NCBI GenBank assembly: GCA_045586105.1
Contig: JAZMZS010000170.1
Location: forward strand, 1 to 25,463
Length of the DNA stretch: 25,463 bases
Direction: 5' to 3'
Source of the DNA: JAZMZS01 sp045586105
Lineage (GTDB): Bacteria; Bacillota; Clostridia; Oscillospirales; CAG-272
A model generated the notes under the pieces. It saw only the letters and a program-made list of their open reading frames with translations, did no database searches and had not been told where the DNA came from. This document shows, one piece after another, positions 24,181-25,463 of this stretch; position 1 is the first letter of the stretch, and each line of letters starts with the position of its first letter. Made by a program: the position numbers and the translations under genes.

Positions 24181-25200
24181 AGCACCGTTACCTGCGTCCT
24201 CTACAGGAGCAACAGTGGTCTCGGGAGCCTTAGTGGTCTCGGGAGCCTTAGTAGTAGCTGCGGGAGCCTTGGTAGCTGCAGGAGCCTTCGTAGTATCGGG
24301 AGCCTTGGTGGTCTCGGGAGCCTTGGACTCTGCGGGAGCAGCGGTGGTCTCGCCCTCGGGAGCGGTAGTTTCTGCGGGAGCGGCGCCCTTGAGATTGAAG
24401 AGAACGGTTCCATCGGAAGAGCATACGATTCCCTGGAAGCCTGCGAAGGTCTCTGCGTTGACCTTGTCCTTGATGGTATCACCGACAACAACAACGCCTG
24501 CGCCCTTTACAGAGCCGAATCCAAGTGCATCGAGGAAGAGGTAACCACCCTCCTGAACGGAAAGGTTGGTCTGAAGAGTGTTCATGGTAAGGAACTCAAC
24601 ATTGTTCTTGATAACCATCTTACCGGTAGCGCCTACCTCAAGAGTAGCAGTGGAGGTCTGGGTAGAAGCGGATCTGTCTAGGATCGGAATGTTATCGAAT
24701 ATTACATCGCCCATGAATACGATAACTTCGTTCTGGTAAGTTGAGGTAGTTCTCATCATAAACATACCGATCTGACCGTCATTCTTGCCGTCCTCGGTCT
24801 TTATGATGTAGTTACCGTTATCATCCTTGGATCTGTAATCCTTGTTGTTCTTAACGTCAACAGCCGTAAAGAGAACAGGGGTATCGGTAGCAAGAATTGT
24901 ACAAGCTGCACCTACGTAGAGCTTACCGTTAGCTATAACGGTTCCGCCCGGCTTCATCATATCGCGCATAGCGGAAGAAGAGGGGAAATTGATGGGGTCC
25001 CAGCCGCTGGTAAGGGTCTGGGTAGCACCGTCGGGAATAGGCTGAGTAGTGCCCGATGCACCTGCATATCCGATAACGTTCTCGGAAGCTACAGGCATTG
25101 CGGGAAGAGTGAGCTTGGTGGGAGCTTCATCAGCGGATGCAAAAACGCCGAAAGGAAGCACCATCAGAGCTACAAGAAAGAATGCGAGAAACTTTTTCAT
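24094..25200 (-). CDS. Secreted surface protein with Pro/Thr linker and C-terminal membrane anchor
   Basis: I do not recognise the main domain of this 368-residue protein. A signal peptide (MKKFLAFFLVALMVLPFGVF) with cleavage near ASADE leads into a beta-rich region of about 230 residues with many Gly, Thr and Asn. It includes LEVGATGKMVIKNNVEFLTM and SVQEGGYLFLDALGFGSVKG, compatible with a beta-helix or autotransporter-like solenoid. A linker of KAPETT/APAAT repeats follows, then the anchor WIIVGVAAAAVVAVVAVVII and KKKKAQ. The anchor is almost the same as in the 5678 protein and in the truncated gene at 25382. AAGGAG lies nine bases before the ATG and TATAAT further upstream. It is probably a single-gene unit. 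Confidence 0.75.
   Translation of the reverse strand: MKKFLAFFLVALMVLPFGVFASADEAPTKLTLPAMPVASENVIGYAGASGTTQPIPDGATQTLTSGWDPINFPSSSAMRDMMKPGGTVIANGKLYVGAACTILATDTPVLFTAVDVKNNKDYRSKDDNGNYIIKTEDGKNDGQIGMFMMRTTSTYQNEVIVFMGDVIFDNIPILDRSASTQTSTATLEVGATGKMVIKNNVEFLTMNTLQTNLSVQEGGYLFLDALGFGSVKGAGVVVVGDTIKDKVNAETFAGFQGIVCSSDGTVLFNLKGAAPAETTAPEGETTAAPAESKAPETTKAPDTTKAPAATKAPAATTKAPETTKAPETTVAPVEDAGNGAVTWIIVGVAAAAVVAVVAVVIIKKKKAQ
24200..24385 (-). repeat. Tandem repeats encoding the Lys-Ala-Pro-Glu-Thr-Thr linker
   Basis: Degenerate 15-18-bp units (GCTCCCGAGACCAC-type) encode runs of KAPETT, KAPDTT and KAPAAT, the same repeat type as at 6560-6729. Confidence 0.75.
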
Positions 25201-25251
25201 TTCTGAAATCTCCTTTTTTTAAAAATATTTTGCGAGCAAAAATTCTCTGCT

Positions 25252-25257
25252 ATTATA
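25252..25257 (-). promoter_or_regulatory. Probable -10 box of the 25200 surface-protein gene
   Basis: The minus strand reads TATAAT about 52 bases upstream of the ATG in an AT-rich region. No good -35 is seen at 17 bases, so only the -10 is called. Confidence 0.45.
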
Positions 25258-25339
25258 ATACTATAAATTCCAAAATAAATCAATAACCTTACGCTAATTT
25301 TTTCATGTTTTTGTAACTATTGCACTATTTTACGGTATC

Positions 25340-25372
25340 AAAAAAGAGACATGGCTGTAAAACCATGCCTCT
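25340..25372 (-). terminator. Intrinsic terminator of the truncated surface-protein gene
   Basis: On the minus strand AGAGGCATGG and CCATGTCTCT form a 10-bp stem (one G-T pair) with an eight-base loop, followed by six Ts. It lies ten bases beyond the stop of the 25382 gene. Confidence 0.85.
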
Positions 25373-25381
25373 TATTTCAGC

Positions 25382-25463
25382 TTACTGAGCTTTTTTCTTT
25401 TTGATGATAACAACTGCAACGACCGCAACAACGGCAGCAGCCGCAACACCTACGATGATCCAG
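25382..25463 (-). CDS. C-terminal anchor of a further surface protein (cut by window edge)
   Basis: Only the last 26 residues and stop are inside the window: a transmembrane segment starting WIIVGVAAAAVV and ending VVIIKKKKAQ. It matches the end of the 24094-25200 protein exactly over this length and differs at the DNA level mainly at third positions. The two genes lie in tandem and may be paralogues, or share only the anchor. The body of the protein is outside. Confidence 0.75.
   Translation of the reverse strand, partial: WIIVGVAAAAVVAVVAVVIIKKKKAQ

Noticed and set aside
24079..24681. Rightward frame rich in Ser, Gly and Leu
   Set aside because: Antisense to the repeat linker of the 25200 surface protein; its repeats mirror the APETT codons.

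Overview
The window looks like chromosomal DNA of an anaerobic, spore-forming member of the Clostridia, probably an uncultured gut lineage near the Oscillospirales. This rests on strong AAGGAG/GGAGG ribosome binding sites, sigma-A promoters, a SipL-like SPOCS/LysM spore protein, lipoproteins, Pro-Glu-Thr-rich surface proteins, and fermentation-type enzymes. The lineage is inference; the gene families are read from the translated sequence.

Layout. (1) 1-1579, minus: the first 526 residues of RecG helicase, running off the left edge. (2) 1765-2046, plus: a small membrane protein of unknown function with a terminator. (3) 2242-8941, plus: a surface/secreted block with a solute-binding lipoprotein, a sialidase-fold lipoprotein, a beta-rich surface protein with a PETT linker and C-terminal membrane anchor, and an anchored SGNH/GDSL hydrolase. 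(4) 8942-9211: non-coding, with an imperfect inverted-repeat element. (5) 9212-10315, minus: glycerate kinase behind a consensus promoter with a palindrome on its -35 box. (6) 10549-12120, minus: SipL-like protein. (7) 12536-24078, plus: one promoter, nine genes and one terminator, the core of the window. (8) 24094-25463, minus: one complete and one truncated surface protein carrying nearly the same C-terminal anchor as the protein at 5678.

The nine-gene cluster reads: 2-keto-3-deoxygluconate kinase, KDPG-type aldolase, MBL-fold hydrolase, SDR dehydrogenase, IlvD/Edd-type dehydratase, FrdA/NadB-type flavoprotein, FdrA, DUF1116 protein, acetate-kinase-like protein. The first five can be assembled into a semi-phosphorylative Entner-Doudoroff route: sugar or keto-acid redox by the SDR, possible lactone opening by the MBL protein, dehydration, phosphorylation, and aldol cleavage to pyruvate and a triose phosphate. 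The last four are not part of any sugar-acid pathway I know. FdrA and DUF1116 proteins are subunits of the AllFGH oxamate carbamoyltransferase, which makes carbamoyl phosphate for a carbamate kinase. Here the third subunit (AllH/DUF2877) is absent and an acetate-kinase-fold protein stands where a carbamate kinase would be expected. My working model is an acyl-phosphate-forming module coupled to ATP synthesis and attached to sugar-acid breakdown.

Several enzymes in this cluster depart from the family at key positions: Lys to Ser at the expected carbamylated lysine of the dehydratase, His to Glu in the flavoprotein substrate pocket, Arg to Lys and Asp to Glu in the kinase, Arg to Thr in the aldolase, and Arg to His in an FdrA glycine loop. 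This suggests recruitment to an unidentified substrate. Family comparisons are from memory, without alignment or database search.
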